Part shown: positions 23,101 through 29,621 of the stretch, piece by piece | How the letters are laid out: each line of letters starts with the position of its first letter | How positions within the stretch are numbered: position 1 is the first letter of the stretch | NCBI GenBank assembly: GCA_036365455.1 | Contig: JAWQUS010000023.1 | Span: 2,914,001 to 2,978,000 of the forward strand | Direction: 5' to 3' | Source of the DNA: Macrosoma leucophasiata | Lineage: Eukaryota; Arthropoda; Insecta; Lepidoptera; Hedylidae | DNA length: 64,000 nucleotides | Made by a program: the position numbers and the translations under genes | The notes under the pieces: generated by a model | What the model saw: the letters and a program-made list of their open reading frames with translations, nothing else | What the model was told of the DNA's origin: nothing | Database searches by the model: none

Positions 23101-26100
23101 ATGCCTTCATTTAACTCCGCCTACCCCTTCGGGGATTACAGGCGGGAAGTTACATGAAATCACAACTTTTTATCAATTTAATTGGCAGTTAAATACCAAT
23201 GGGATATAAAGGTACAAAATTTATGCAAAAATGGACTGTACAAGAAAGAGTAAGAAGAAAAATTACGACGGCGTAGGCACCACCGCATTGCCTAATTTAT
23301 CTGCCTCTAAATGGTAGTGTTCAGCACTATCGTGTTCCGGTTGGATAGTAATGTATGGCCCTGTAATAACTTCCACAGCGACATTATAACTAAGGTCTCA
23401 GGAGCCAGAGCTGTTTTGTCTCTGTCTCTCTGACACTGGACCTGAATCACCAGTAATCCATAATATTCCGTACGTTTTAATCTTTAACAATGTATTCTAT
23501 GTCAAGATGCCGTTAGACTGTATAGGTATATTGTTCTAAACTTAGATAAATTACAGTAATGTCAATGAACGAACTCTTTAGAAACATTATGCTATGAAAT
23601 GTAAATAGACATTTGTTTTTTGTATAAATTAAGGAAGACAATATCTCTACTTTTCGACTAGGTTGTTGACATTAATTGGCCACATTAATCAGGATCATAG
23701 AGCAACACGGGCCACCGGCCGTGGCGAACCGGAGGGGAGTAGCCATATGTAGGCTTTCCCCTCTGTCAAAGTACAAGCCCAAGTGGGCCGAGATGTTTAA
23801 ATTTATGCGTGAAATTGTTTATGTATTTTGTTATAGTCAAGGTGTGAGTAGTAATAGACGATTTGTGTTGTGTGTGTGTGTAGCAAATAAGCATGCAGTT
23901 CACATTGATGTTAAGTGACGACTGCAGCCTATAGATATACACCCACACAAAGACCAAGGTCAAAATGCAGATGCGTTACCGCACCTGAGGCCTAAGGTGT
24001 TATGCCTCTGTGCCGGAAATTACAGGGCCGTACATTACCACCTGACCGGAACACGATAGTGCTGAACACCATTTAACGACATGTATATTAGGTAATACAG
24101 CGGTGCCTACGCCCGCGAGCTCCGTCACTGGAGCTCAACCAATGTTCATCTTGCGTTAATAATAACTAATGAATTTAAGTATTTTTTGTTGTAAATTGTA
24201 CAATTTAATTAACTACTTAGATAGTTTTATCTAGTTATATTTATATTACATGCAATAAGAAACAAATCAAAGGTAAACTTTATTGTGTGGTAATTAAGGC
24301 TATATCACATTATTTTAGTAAGTAGACTTTAGGTCAACGGACTACTATTTCAGAAACATTATGCAGATGAATATAAATCAAGTTTCTAACAACTAACATT
24401 TGGAACTGTTAATCTGTTGAATAAATTATTAAGTATGTATATATAGGTATATGTGTATTTTTACACCAAGTCCCTTAAGGGGTAGGCAGAGAGTATAAAG
24501 CGCCAGATATCCCGGTCCTAACACAACTCTTGAGCTTCTTCCACATTCATCATTCTCTTCATACATGCAGGCCGATTCCTAAGACGTTCGACCCCACCCT
24601 CAGACAGTAATCACCTATTTGGTCATGGTAGGACAGTCTTGGTCTTCCCCCTGCAACCATTTACATTAACTTTGTAAAATAACTGTGTAGTCTTTCGCAT
24701 TAAATAAATTAAATTGATTAAACTGTATTCATATGAGGTAGACTTGCACGAACTTTGGATCCACGAAATGGCTCAAGATAGAAGAAGAGGTGGAATTCTC
24801 TAGTTTCGGAGGCCAAGACTCACATTGGGTCGCTGAGCCAGCGATGTAAGTAAGTAAACTGTTTTTATACACTGCTATGTTATGTGATTCTGGGATTGTT
24901 GCAGTTATTTAAAAGATAATTAACTTATGCTTGAAGTAATTTTTACTTTCCATTTTATCTTTACTTTGTAATTTCAGTTGTATGTGTTATTGCAAATAAT
25001 AAACATATGAAACGTCGAATGAGCGAATGACTAAACAGATATACAATGCGAATGTGGATGGTTGCAGAGGCCCAGGAAGACCAAGGCTGACCTACCATGA
25101 CCAAATAGGTCGAGTTCTGATGGTGGGGTCATAAGTCTTAGGAATCGGCGTGCATGTATGAAGAGAATGATGAAGGTAGACGAGGCACGAGAGGTTTGTC
25201 AGAACCGTGATGTCTAGCGCTCTACACTCTCTGCCTACCCCGTTAGGGACCTGGCGTGAAGATACATACATACATAAACATATGACATGGTAATTAAAAC
25301 AAATAATGCTTGAAACAAGGACGGGTTATCAAAACAAGTGATATCCAAACCAAAGAGGCCAGGTCTCATAGACAATATATCGAGGAATTGCAAAAGAAAT
25401 AGGTCAATCAATAACTTTGTTGAGGAAGCTGTGGTAGTAATTAAAATATTATTTGACGACCTGGTTAGTCCAGCAGTGTGAGATGACCATTTGGTTTGAA
25501 AGGTCACAGGTTCAATCTCTGCACCAGGACAAATATGTGTGCGGCCTACAGATATTTGTTACGGGTCTGGGTGTTTGTGTATGTGTTGTGTGTGTACAAC
25601 AGTACCGACAACAAAGGTTTATACAGTGTTGGACTGTGATCCTGTGATGTAAGCATACATATTTTTTTAAGTTTTAATAGCTCTTCAGGGATACTTAGTA
25701 GAGTGGAATAGAAACAAAGCCATGTTTAAAATATGATTAAGCCAAAAATCTGTCTGTCTGTCTGACTTTTAAACTTTCATGGCTCCACAGCACCGATTTT
25801 GATGAATTTTTAAAATTAAAAACATTTGTGGAAGCACGCTCAAATAAATTTGATGCTGGTTCATCAATTATTACTAATAAATAAAATACAACCCTACACC
25901 CTTCAAATAGGTGATTAAAGTTTGTATAGAAGTCTACTGTTTTTTGTAATGAATTCCACATGAATGAATTCGAGCCTTTATATTTTATTTTAAAAGCTCC
26001 AGTGTTTAAATCTTTTTTATGAACAAAGTATGAACAGAACTACACACCCTTGCTTCACTGATGGTTTTTTTTCTATAACATTGTTAACAAGTTATCATGT

Positions 26101-27094
26101 GTATGAAATACTAATTAAAAATAAAAACTAAACTATGAAATCTGTGAAATAGTTTATGTACATTTTTTTTTGTTTAGTTATTTTGGCATCGCTGTTATGC
26201 ATATTGCCAGTGTCAAGTAAAACAATATTTCGTATTCATATTTAATTAAGCAGCTTAAAAGTTAGTATAATAGTCAGTCAGTCAATTATTTATTATGTCA
26301 ATCATGTGAGTCACAGTCCGTAATTCAAGTAAAGCGATGGCTACTTTACCAGAACATTTACAATGAAGTTTTGGAGGCAAACCGAAAGGCCATGTTTTCG
26401 CACTGTTGTTCTATTTCACTACACACGGGCACTGTAATATACCTATATCAAACATATTGCCACCAACATTATTTAATATAACTCAAAAATACACCAAGAA
26501 AATGAAATAAAATAAGAGCACCATACACCTCTTTCAAGATTCCCGCCAAAACTCCAGTTTATGTACATTCTCACAGTTTTTCTAAATTTAAGTATAATAC
26601 ACATACCACATCAAACTTTTCCCAGCTGCCGTAATCGGACGCAGCAATACGTTTTTCGGTCTTCTTCTTAACCTGAACTGGCGGTTCCTTTCTCTTACTC
26701 CTCACTGGTGGTAGCTCCTATCACCAAAAAGTCCGTTATTAACCCTACCACCCATATTAGACACTAAAGTTGTCAAATAAAACAATAGAAGAATGAAAAA
26801 ACACATCCCTCCCGTAAATATTCTACGAGACAATTCTATAGCTAAATACATATTTTAAACGCATGAATAACTGAATACTGACTAAAGAATACTATTTCAA
26901 ACTATAATATCTAAATTATTTGCCGACTACATACGGTACGAGCGTAAATGACTATGAACCTGTTCAAATTGACCGTTCAAGGCGGCTTCTTTGCGCTTCA
27001 TCTCGCTCTCCCAGTTTTGTAGGTCGGCAAGATACGAATGTAACGTTGTCGCATTATTTCTGGCCTGCTTTTGGATCTCGAAAGCCTTATCCAT
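11065..27094 (-). CDS. RPAP3: RPAP3 homologue (R2TP/HSP90 co-chaperone), 9 coding exons
   Basis: Nine exons on the minus strand join to 552 codons, ATG at 27094-27092 and TAA at 11067-11065. In known biology RPAP3 (spaghetti in flies) binds HSP90/HSP70 through TPR repeats and recruits PIH1D1 and the RUVBL1/2 ATPases to assemble RNA polymerase II, PIKK kinases and snoRNPs in the cytoplasm and nucleus. The sequence shows an N-terminal helix (LADLQNWESEM), the RPAP3 signature YGSWEKFDVDKA at residues ~74-85, three TPR units at ~117-225, a nine-heptad linker at 343-405, and the RPAP3 C-terminal domain at ~436-548. All splice phases agree across the eight introns. The length is close to the fly protein and shorter than the human one, which has two TPR blocks. 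Introns are filled with mobile elements. I am confident of the family; the exact exon 1 and exon 3 donors are less certain. Confidence 0.92.
11218..11810 (-). mobile_element. Repeat E, LINE-like 3' end
   Basis: The blocks ATGACGCATGTGACAGCCAT, CACCCGTTCACGAGTATGAC and GAGAAGAACTCCGCTACC match 21470-21962 and 55261-55760 in opposite orientation. The 3' end at the left has an (AGAAAT)n-type tail. It lies in RPAP3 intron 8. Confidence 0.75.
11811..12212. other. Unassigned part of RPAP3 intron 8
   Basis: No exon-like frame or recognised repeat is present. The right part is locally richer in CG (12095-12165, GCGGAGCGCCGCTCACACG region). Confidence 0.4.
12213..12600 (+). mobile_element. Retroposon H, full copy
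   Basis: It runs from AGAGTTTTGGCGGGAA to a TTTAAAAAAAG tail. It shares TTTGAGTTATATTGAATAAA, GCCTCCAAAACTTCATT and CACTGGCAATCTGCATAA with copies at 26165, 46141 and 58836. The CTGACTGACTGA microsatellite is part of the family. It lies in RPAP3 intron 8. Confidence 0.8.
12757..12945 (-). mobile_element. SINE-B, diverged fragment
   Basis: It has the complement of the SINE-B 3' half with many substitutions: GGTGGTAAACAAGCATTC, GACTGCAGCCTATAGACAT, CAAAATGCAAATACGTTGCC. The 5' end is missing. Confidence 0.65.
12946..13430. other. Unassigned part of RPAP3 intron 8
   Basis: A perfect hairpin, GCCCCCGA (13196-13203) and TCGGGGGC (13208-13215), lies in a locally GC-rich patch. A T-rich tract at 13322-13340 precedes exon 8. 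No exon was found here. Confidence 0.4.
13431..13617 (-). CDS. RPAP3: RPAP3 exon 8
   Basis: The acceptor CCTTGCACAG and donor T|GTGAGT bound 62 codons plus one base. The peptide (IIDPAKIPSIFENALE, then LKALSRVKRFSALAMFLT) is the core of the RPAP3 C-terminal helical domain, in which the LxxLxxLxRF pattern is conserved. Reading through the donor would hit a stop two codons later. Confidence 0.92.
13618..14642. other. RPAP3 intron 7, mostly unassigned
   Basis: A stretch near 13790-13850 (CAAAGTTCAAAGTTCTTTAT) looks like the tail of an old minus-strand LINE 3' end. The rest to 14265 is AT-rich without a recognised repeat. A SINE-C copy at 14280-14425 is listed separately. Confidence 0.45.
14280..14425 (-). 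mobile_element. SINE-C (tRNA-derived)
   Basis: On the minus strand the head reads CCAGCGGTATTAATTGACCG and then GCGGGTTCGATCCCC, a good polymerase III box B. The body continues GGGACAAATATTGGTATGG, as in the copies at 3278 and 25454. A 17-base A run flanks the head side. Confidence 0.78.
14643..15143 (-). CDS. RPAP3: RPAP3 exon 7, with heptad repeats
   Basis: The acceptor AAATTTCCAG and donor AGT|GTATGT bound 167 codons in phase 0. The first residues (RALKHVPILEIPLG) continue exon 6. Codons 50-112 encode nine 7-residue units of the type TELSPKA, seen in DNA at 14808-14996. The last ~27 residues (PVNSVQFMTEWKQLKGNVDA) open the RPAP3 C-terminal domain. Confidence 0.9.
14808..14996 (-). repeat. 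21-bp coding minisatellite in RPAP3
   Basis: Nine in-frame 21-bp units encode TEPRNES, TEHNIKS, TELGPKI, TELSPKA, TEVCPKA, TELNTKV, KELSPIA, TGLSPKA and TEPNIPE. The central units are nearly identical in DNA and the outer ones have diverged, so the array grew from the middle. Confidence 0.85.
15198..15243 (-). mobile_element. Penelope-like element, outer end only
   Basis: GTTCTCAAGATTTCGCGGGC, TACACTCATTGAGATAAAAC matches the outermost end at 30812. It is cut off by the SINE-B that begins at 15244. Confidence 0.6.
15244..15518 (+). mobile_element. SINE-B, full length
   Basis: It has the exact family start ACTGGTGGTAGAGCTCCAGT and ends TTCCATTACATAAAAAAA. It lies in RPAP3 intron 6, antisense to the gene. 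Confidence 0.88.
15590..15810 (+). mobile_element. LINE-type 3' tail abutting a splice donor
   Basis: AT-rich sequence ends AATAAATGAGTTTCTGATTC followed by two further TGATTC units, resembling the tail of a non-LTR element. The tail finishes exactly at the RPAP3 exon 6 donor at 15810, so intron 6 starts GTGAATCAGAATCAGAATC on the minus strand. The left limit is uncertain. Confidence 0.5.
15811..15984 (-). CDS. RPAP3: RPAP3 exon 6
   Basis: The acceptor CTCGTTCCAG and donor AAG|GTGAAT bound 58 codons in phase 0. The peptide is a Ser/Pro-rich linker with KPPHLRSK at its end, then continues into exon 7. Confidence 0.9.
16030..16340 (+). repeat. Repeat G, copy 1
   Basis: The blocks GGCAACCCTTGAAACGACCC, GGGCACGAGTCTCTCC, TAAGGCCTCCGACAAAGTTT and TATCTATCGATAGCAACCG recur in opposite orientation at 29815-30125. 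It lies in RPAP3 intron 5. The type is not determined. Confidence 0.7.
16560..17195 (+). repeat. Repeat T, long copy with GACA microsatellite
   Basis: It starts near GGTCAAGTGTGAGTCAGACT and ends GACAGCGGAGTCCTAGTAAT then GGTCCCGTTTTTGC. The ends match 28072-28245 (CTAGCTATCACT, CAGACAGCGGAG, GTCCGTTTTTACC). A run of GACA/GGAC repeats lies at 17125-17162. It ends 15 bp before exon 5. Confidence 0.65.
17211..17421 (-). CDS. RPAP3: RPAP3 exon 5 (TPR 2-3)
   Basis: The acceptor TATTTTTACAG and donor GGA|GTGAGT bound one base plus 70 codons. The peptide carries HQAEQDCTEALRLDPTYVKA and LNEVLRLEPHNAATRKQLE, typical TPR helices ending in the conserved P-x-N/Y motif. Confidence 0.93.
17520..17621 (+). 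repeat. Short repeat with RTE-type end words
   Basis: CAGTCGAAAGACTGCCTACT and GGACAAAGCCTTACC resemble the 3' end of RTE-type LINEs seen near 28610 and 43505. It is too short and diverged to place firmly. Confidence 0.4.
17648..20392 (+). CDS. Non-LTR retrotransposon polyprotein, truncated endonuclease plus reverse transcriptase
   Basis: A 914-codon open frame with no internal stop. Codons 1-12 are read from the SINE-D target; the LINE itself begins at codon 13. The endonuclease part is the C-terminal half only (GDLNG at 66-70, TYTWRR near 132, DTDHYLV at 158-164); the N-terminal catalytic glutamate region is missing, so target cleavage should be dead. The reverse transcriptase is complete in motif order: QGGFRTGRGCMDQV, motif A FVDLEKAFD at 539-547, VKQGCVLSSRLF, motif C YADD at 639-642. 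The C-terminal part has LYGSESWV and GMLRWFGHIERM, usual in this kind of insect element. The reading frame suggests a recent copy; the clade (RTE-like or relative) is not settled. Confidence 0.93.
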   Translation: MKTPTIRRLCFSLIWVRIKLGVTRVFLVAAYAPVSSATTQDLEKFWESTREVLDMVEANERVILCGDLNGWVGTRRPGYEAVLGPYGDRRVNDAGKLILDLCLERSLLVSNTEFRHKDIHTYTWRRNEQKSMIDLIMVDSRLRKSLMDTRAYRGPTLDTDHYLVISRFRGLFKKWRHWRVRVPFGGLERIKSEKLQDISARRVYERQVREKLDKVCLTDLDVDECWQVMKDSMVEVAKEVCGYAKIRKSLKGDAWWDKEVQDSVERKKKAWLDYVASLQMNNGMRDEKREIYRRLKNDTKILVNEKRERDKVEADERLAKSFETNIKLYWREVKKSRSSSPVSGMNRIKSKLGDILENTQDVLKRWSEYYGEMYDYAHNPDTGVADLTVPACEDITIDEIVRAIRSLKCGKAAGIDQVSAEMIKYGGAALWDSFWVLCNLCWRSGRIPKDWRCAVIVPLYKGKGSRMDCTSYRAISLISLAAKVYGKVLERRMKEKSDGLLWDAQGGFRTGRGCMDQVFSLRNIVEKHLAVSQKVFCGFVDLEKAFDRVLRKELWDILPEYGIDGGLLRAIQSTYVGCQACVRVDGNMSPWFDVNIGVKQGCVLSSRLFIIYLDKCLQRVKLMDVGVRMGDLVVNCLLYADDAVIVSPTPSGLQALVTVMKEDCMEKGLQLNVDKTKVLVFERDEQRTNARVVVDDAVLEQVDEIVYLGCAFSKDGRYTTDIERRVLAGNCVNGALGKLLESKHLSQRARLAVHNAVLTPTLLYGSESWVCRKEHESKLNAVEMRSLRKICGVSLTDRVRNEDVRKRLCVNDSIGVKMKKGMLRWFGHIERMSNERMTKQIYNANVDGCRGPGRPRLTYHDQIGRVLSDGGVKSLRNRRACMKRMMKVDEAREVCQNRIIWRSTLSAYPVRDLA
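17674..17684. repeat. Target-site duplication, left
   Basis: ATGTTTTAGCC, repeated exactly at 20411-20421, marks the ends of the LINE-1 insertion. Confidence 0.93.
17685..20410 (+). mobile_element. LINE-1 (local name), 5'-truncated, longest copy
   Basis: It is 2,726 bp between the perfect 11-bp duplications, with a 3' end of only ~18 bases after the stop codon consisting of CATA repeats. It lacks the 5' end of the element. It lies in RPAP3 intron 4 in antisense orientation to the gene. Shorter copies lie at 4019, 5085, 7400, 24450 and 25011. Confidence 0.93.
20533..20655 (+). repeat. Repeat J, copy 1
   Basis: ATGCCATAATCGCCATGCTT, GCGGATTGGCGATC-type and TTGCGTTATTGCACTTA blocks recur at 39345-39475. 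Its type is unknown. Confidence 0.6.
20680..20748 (+). other. tRNA-like sequence (pseudo-tRNA or SINE head)
   Basis: GACTTCG and CTGAAGTC can pair as an acceptor stem, and TAACTCAGTTGGGAGAGCGG is an excellent box A and D arm. The T arm (GGTCCAGACCC) lacks the GTTCGA core and the anticodon stem pairs poorly, so it is unlikely to be a working tRNA gene. It lies 90 bp from RPAP3 exon 4. Confidence 0.55.
20837..20964 (-). CDS. RPAP3: RPAP3 exon 4 (TPR 1-2)
   Basis: The acceptor TTAATTCCAG and donor AG|GTAAAG bound 42 codons plus two bases. The peptide GNRYVKQEKWDEAIKCYNRA is a first TPR helix pair, followed by AIYYANRGLCYLKKE. Confidence 0.93.
21013..21130 (-). repeat. RTE-type LINE 3' end with inverted piece
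   Basis: TCATCATTATCATTTCAGCC, GAAGGACGTCTGCTG is the complement of the usual RTE 3' end with (ATG)n tail. CTGTTGGACTAAAGCC and GGTCCAACAGCGG form an inverted pair, and GGCTTTGGTCCAACAGC recurs at 21103. Confidence 0.5.
21232..21367. repeat. Foldback R, copy 3
   Basis: Ends TAAGCCTGGGTTGCACCAC and GGAGCAACCCAGGCTTA are inverted. About 135 bp long, non-coding, in RPAP3 intron 3. Confidence 0.8.
21368..21450 (+). mobile_element. SINE-B, diverged piece
   Basis: CTATCTGCCGCCAAATGGTA, then an expanded CACTATCACT stretch and CTTTCCGGTTAGATGGTAAT, correspond to the middle of SINE-B. Confidence 0.5.
21470..21962 (+). mobile_element. Repeat E, copy 2
   Basis: GAGGAGAGCAATGGCTGCCA opens the shared part. 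GTGAACGGGTGCTGATTG, GTTGGGTAGCGGAGTTCTTC and CTTCTATGAAGGAATTG follow, ending with a GATTTGAATTTTGAATTTT tail. The tail and antisense copy at 11218 suggest the 3' end of a non-LTR element. Confidence 0.75.
22050..22625 (+). mobile_element. SINE-B 3' part split by a DNA element
   Basis: GGCTCGATGTCTATAAGCTA at 22082-22101 and CCACAGTCATCACTTAACAT from 22578 are consecutive SINE-B sequence, separated by ~475 bp. Confidence 0.6.
22104..22574. mobile_element. hAT-like element rich in TCCTC
   Basis: Ends AGGGTTGCTGAGGATTCCTC and CTTCCTCAATAACCTT are imperfect inverted repeats. Flanking AAGCTACAG and AGGCCACAG resemble a mutated 8-bp duplication. The interior is full of TCCTC words on one strand. 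No transposase is present; open frames over it have no recognisable domain. Confidence 0.55.
22673..22792 (-). CDS. RPAP3: RPAP3 exon 3, probable GC donor
   Basis: The acceptor TTCACATTCCAG precedes 40 codons (DKACEEVDMEGIGPTSLD onward to NEKEK). The donor that keeps exon 4 in frame is AAG|GCATGT, a GC-AG intron. A GT donor nine bases further would add Ala-Cys-Cys and also keep frame but has a weak consensus. Confidence 0.88.
22861..23152 (+). mobile_element. SINE-D with 10-bp TSD
   Basis: A full element between perfect CATGAAATCA duplications (22851-22860, 23153-23162). Head CTCAGTAGCTTAGTGGTAGC (box A), TGGGTTCTATTCCCAGG (box B), 3' end CCCCTTCGGGGATTACAGGC. It fixes the family ends at ACTGCCTCAG and GGAAGTTA. 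Confidence 0.92.
23268..23405 (+). mobile_element. SINE-B, internal fragment
   Basis: GACGGCGTAGGCACCACCGC to AAGGTCTCAGG is the SINE-B middle, missing both ends. Confidence 0.7.
23697..23880 (-). mobile_element. hAT-type MITE F, right part lost
   Basis: It has the complete terminal repeat (CATAGAGCAACACGGGCCAC) and continues to GTAATAGACGATTTGTGTTG, then is cut by a SINE-B at about 23884. The other end was not found. Confidence 0.75.
23884..24136 (-). mobile_element. SINE-B, near complete
   Basis: Complement of the family from GCAAATAAGCATGCAGTTCA to CCGTCACTGGAGCTC. The poly(T) side is lost. Confidence 0.82.
24137..24449. other. Unassigned part of RPAP3 intron 2
   Basis: AT-rich sequence without a recognised repeat or exon. 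Confidence 0.4.
24450..24702 (-). mobile_element. LINE-1, diverged 3' fragment
   Basis: Complement of the family end: TTACACCAAGTCCCTTAAGG, GGTAGGCAGAGAGTATAAAG, CATTCTCTTCATACATGCAG. Several differences and frame breaks show it is older than the 4019 copy. Confidence 0.78.
24725..24860 (+). mobile_element. Fragment of another LINE, C-terminal end
   Basis: GGCTCAAGATAGAAGAAGAG, GGAGGCCAAGACTCACATTG, GGTCGCTGAGCCAGCG matches in translation the C-terminal end (MAQDRRR..., EAKTHFGSLSQ type) common to RTE-type insect elements, followed by a TAAG repeat. The frame is disrupted. Confidence 0.5.
25011..25273 (+). mobile_element. LINE-1, short 3' copy with 12-bp TSD
   Basis: ATAAACATATGA is repeated at 24999-25010 and 25274-25285. 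The copy starts within the GTCGAATGAGCGAATGAC block and ends with CATA repeats. Its reading frame is broken by a small deletion near 25117. It sits in RPAP3 intron 2. Confidence 0.92.
25454..25650 (+). mobile_element. SINE-C (tRNA-derived), longest copy
   Basis: GACGACCTGGTTAGTCCAGC (box A) and CACAGGTTCAATCTC (weak box B), then GGACAAATATGTGTGCGGCC, ACGGGTCTGGGTGTTTGTGT and a TGTGATCCTGTGATGTAAG end. Confidence 0.78.
25735..25965 (+). repeat. Repeat with CTGT microsatellite
   Basis: CTGTCTGTCTGTCTGAC is followed by CACAGCACCGATTTTGATGA, a word set also seen at 46880 (CCGATTTTGATGAAATTTGG). It probably belongs to a Helitron-like unit, but the ends are not seen. Confidence 0.4.
26165..26555 (-). 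mobile_element. Retroposon H with 14-bp TSD
   Basis: AGTTTATGTACATT is duplicated exactly at 26151-26164 and 26556-26569. The minus-strand element ends in a poly(A) tail (plus-strand T run 26165-26171). This shows that H moves by reverse transcription. It lies 38 bp from the RPAP3 exon 2 donor. Confidence 0.92.
26607..26717 (-). CDS. RPAP3: RPAP3 exon 2
   Basis: The acceptor TGGTGATAG and donor GTG|GTATGT bound 37 codons in phase 0. The peptide has a basic stretch (RSKRKEPPVQVKKKTEKR) followed by IAASDYGSWEKFDV, the most recognisable RPAP3 signature upstream of the TPRs. Confidence 0.93.
26960..27094 (-). CDS. RPAP3: RPAP3 exon 1 (start codon)
   Basis: It opens ATGGATAAGGCTTTCGAG and encodes 45 residues (MDKAFEIQKQARNNATTL, then YLADLQNWESEMKRKEAAL), matching the N-terminal helix of RPAP3. 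The donor CAG|GTTCAT is weak. The context AAAAAATGG before the codon is acceptable for an insect start. Confidence 0.88.
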
Positions 27095-28071
27095 TTTTTA
27101 TACCACAACAAAAACAATTCTTTACCTGCTAGATCAATAGCAAAATTGCGGTTGTCAACCTCAAAATATTTTTTCACTTGTCATGCTTTGACATATCAAG
27201 CACAGATGACAGCGATGCGTTCGTTCAAAAAGTTGTGTTTAACAGATTTAAAATAATTTGAGACAATGATTTATTGATGTATGCTATTTTAAATTATAGT
27301 AAAACAAGCATAAATAATAAAAATATATTTAGCATATCAAGTATGTTCAAATTGATAAAATTCAAATATTGTCGTCACGACGTGGACGGTCTCTGTATTT
27401 TAGTTCCATCTAGCGGCAAATGTTTGTCGAAGATTTTTTAACTGACTAGGTATGTACTTAGTGTAGGTACTTGCTTCGTTCTCACTAGACACTACTAGTG
27501 AACTTCCGTTGGTGGAACGATGGAAACCAGGAAACTGCGATTGGATGGATCAGAGATTATAAGGATTAAAAATTATGTTCGATTATAATAATTACAATTT
27601 GGCGTCGACACGTGATGGCAAATTTCCTTCTACTGTAAGAGAATTCTTCCCCAAGTGCTGTCAGTCAAACAAAAAATGATTTTCAAACCATTCTAATTTA
27701 AACTTATAATAAAACTGTAGAAGTGTAAATTTTGTACATTAAAAATATTGAAAAATAAGTACCAGGGATGTAGGATGTAGTAGTAGGGATGTTACTAGAT
27801 CGATTACAATCAAACTTGGTATGATTAAACTTTAATCCTTGGAGCACAACACTGGGTACTTTTTATCCCGGAAAAATGTCTGTTTGTCTGTGTGTTTGTG
27901 CACGCTAATATCAGAAACTGCTTATTCGATTTGCGGTTTTCACTAATATATTGCGGTAAGTTTCATTAGACATTTAATGTTTGTTTCATGTGAATCGATT
28001 CAGAAATAGAAAAGTTATGTCAATTTAAAGAATCATATCGAATATCTCGATCTTTAGTAATTAATTGTCTC
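27095..28071. other. Upstream region of RPAP3, unassigned
   Basis: The promoter of RPAP3 must lie at the left of this stretch, but I see no firm TATA or initiator. No other gene or known repeat was recognised in it. Confidence 0.4.
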
Positions 28072-28245
28072 TTTATAGCGGTATCAGAAATACTTAATTT
28101 GTGAAAATGTTAGCTTTCTAGCTATCACTATTTATGAGATACAGGCTGGTGACAGACAGACGGACGGAGGGGTAGACAGACAGACAGCGGAGGATTAGAA
28201 ATCCGTGGGGTCCGTTTTTACCTTTTAGGTACGAAACCCCCTAAA
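28072..28245 (+). repeat. Repeat T, copy 2
   Basis: TCTAGCTATCACTATTTATG, GATACAGGCTGGTGACAGAC, GGGGTCCGTTTTTACC match the ends of 16560-17195. The GACA tract is shorter. Confidence 0.6.
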
Positions 28246-28289
28246 AGATAGAACTAAGATACAGAATAGCTTAAAAATACCCATTTTTA

Positions 28290-28610
28290 AGCTATTCTGT
28301 ACTTCTCTCTCCGGCGGCTATGAAGGTGTAGGAAAAGAGACGGTGGCACCATTACAAACAGTTTAGCAGAGCACTCACCATTGTAGAGACGGTAGAACAC
28401 GCACAGACTCCTAATGTCTCTGCGCAGCTTTTGTAGGGAGTCAAGTGGACCAAGCTGGTATTTGGAAACTCCCGCCCACAAATGAGAGAAGTATTCCAGA
28501 TGAGGCCGCACTTGGGATGGGCTTTATAAATCTGTAGTAGCTGCCCTGAAGTGAAATTCTGCCTCGCTTTGTTAAGCACCCCTAGCTTTCTATGAGGCAT
28601 ACTCTCCCCT
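28290..28610 (-). pseudogene. Jockey/R1-type LINE, C-terminal fragment, broken
   Basis: Two minus-strand frames give KLGVLNKARQNFTSGQLLQI and then RPHLEYFSHLWAGVSKYQLG, and further RRDIRSLCVFYRLYNGECS. This is the thumb and tail region of a jockey-type reverse transcriptase, with at least one frameshift and an internal loss. The catalytic part is absent. Confidence 0.75.
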
Positions 28611-28710
28611 AATGACTCACGACACTGTTGTGGGTGTCTTTGGGGATAGGGAAGGCTTTGTCCAGCAGTGGACGTCATTCGGCTGGTGTGATGATGGTGA
28701 TAATAATTAG
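28611..28710 (+). repeat. RTE-type 3' end
   Basis: AAGGCTTTGTCCAGCAGTGG, ACGTCATTCGGCTGG followed by a TGATGATGGTGATAAT tail is the usual 3' end of RTE-type elements. Confidence 0.55.
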
Positions 28711-28912
28711 AAAAGTACCTACTGATCTATCTTTTTTTTGCTAGTGAAATATTGTTATGTGCTCCGAGCTTAACTGCGGACGGACAGTCATGGTAAATGG
28801 GTTCCTTGTAGAGTATGGAACCCTAAAAATATTTTTTTTTATCTTAGAGGCACCTCTGAAGTTTTGAAATGTGTCCAGTGAATAGCAAAATAGGTACCCA
28901 CTAACCACCAAG

Positions 28913-29225
28913 TAGTACTCAACAATTAATATTGCACATCGAGCCTGCGAAAGAGACGATCGGCTCGTTTCGACTTCGCAGAGCATTATCTCTGTTGCAC
29001 ACTGCCTATGTAAGCATTGACAGTCCGGTATTGGTCAAAATCCATTGATATACAAAAAACCTATATTTTTTTTGGGTTTTTTGTATATTAATGTCAAAAC
29101 CTGATGAAAATGGTCGACAAACGTCATATTAGTACGGTGCGAAAAAGTTAACGCTCTACAGACCCGAAATAAGCCGGAGTCATTCTAGGCTCGATGTGCA
29201 ATATTTATTGTTGAGAACTGTATCT
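28913..29225. repeat. Foldback A, most complete uninterrupted copy
   Basis: Ends TACTCAACAATTAATATTGC and AATATTTATTGTTGAGA are inverted. The arms pair imperfectly over ~110 bp (ACATCGAGCC, GAGACGATCGGCT, GCAGAGCATTATCTCTG). The centre holds an extra palindrome (ATATACAAAAAACC/GGTTTTTTGTATAT, 29049-29089). Confidence 0.8.
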
Positions 29226-29613
29226 GCATAGATACACATATTAAAAAAAAAACGGTTGACGCAGGTAACTATAAATTGTACGCACAATAAATGCAAGTAC
29301 TTGTATGTACTTCAACACTCTGCGTACCCCAAGTCAAATATACATTATAATACCTATTTATAATAGGTTTACCTACATAATACTCTTAAGCCATATTACT
29401 AACAAATAGGTTTTTAAAGTTCAGTATCACTTTCACAAATCAGACTTAATTAAACTGATAATTACAAATGATCGTGAGTCGGTGCAGCCTTGATAATTAA
29501 AAAAAACGTCAATAGATCACTTTTGAAATAGGTACATTAGGTCAATCTAAAATTTAAATCAGAAGAGAGTTGTAATACTTACAGCGCATGAAGAGCGCAT
29601 GGTCCTGCGGTTG
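29226..29613. other. Unassigned
   Basis: AT-rich, with no recognised repeat or gene. Confidence 0.4.
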
Positions 29614-29621
29614 GTGTAGAT

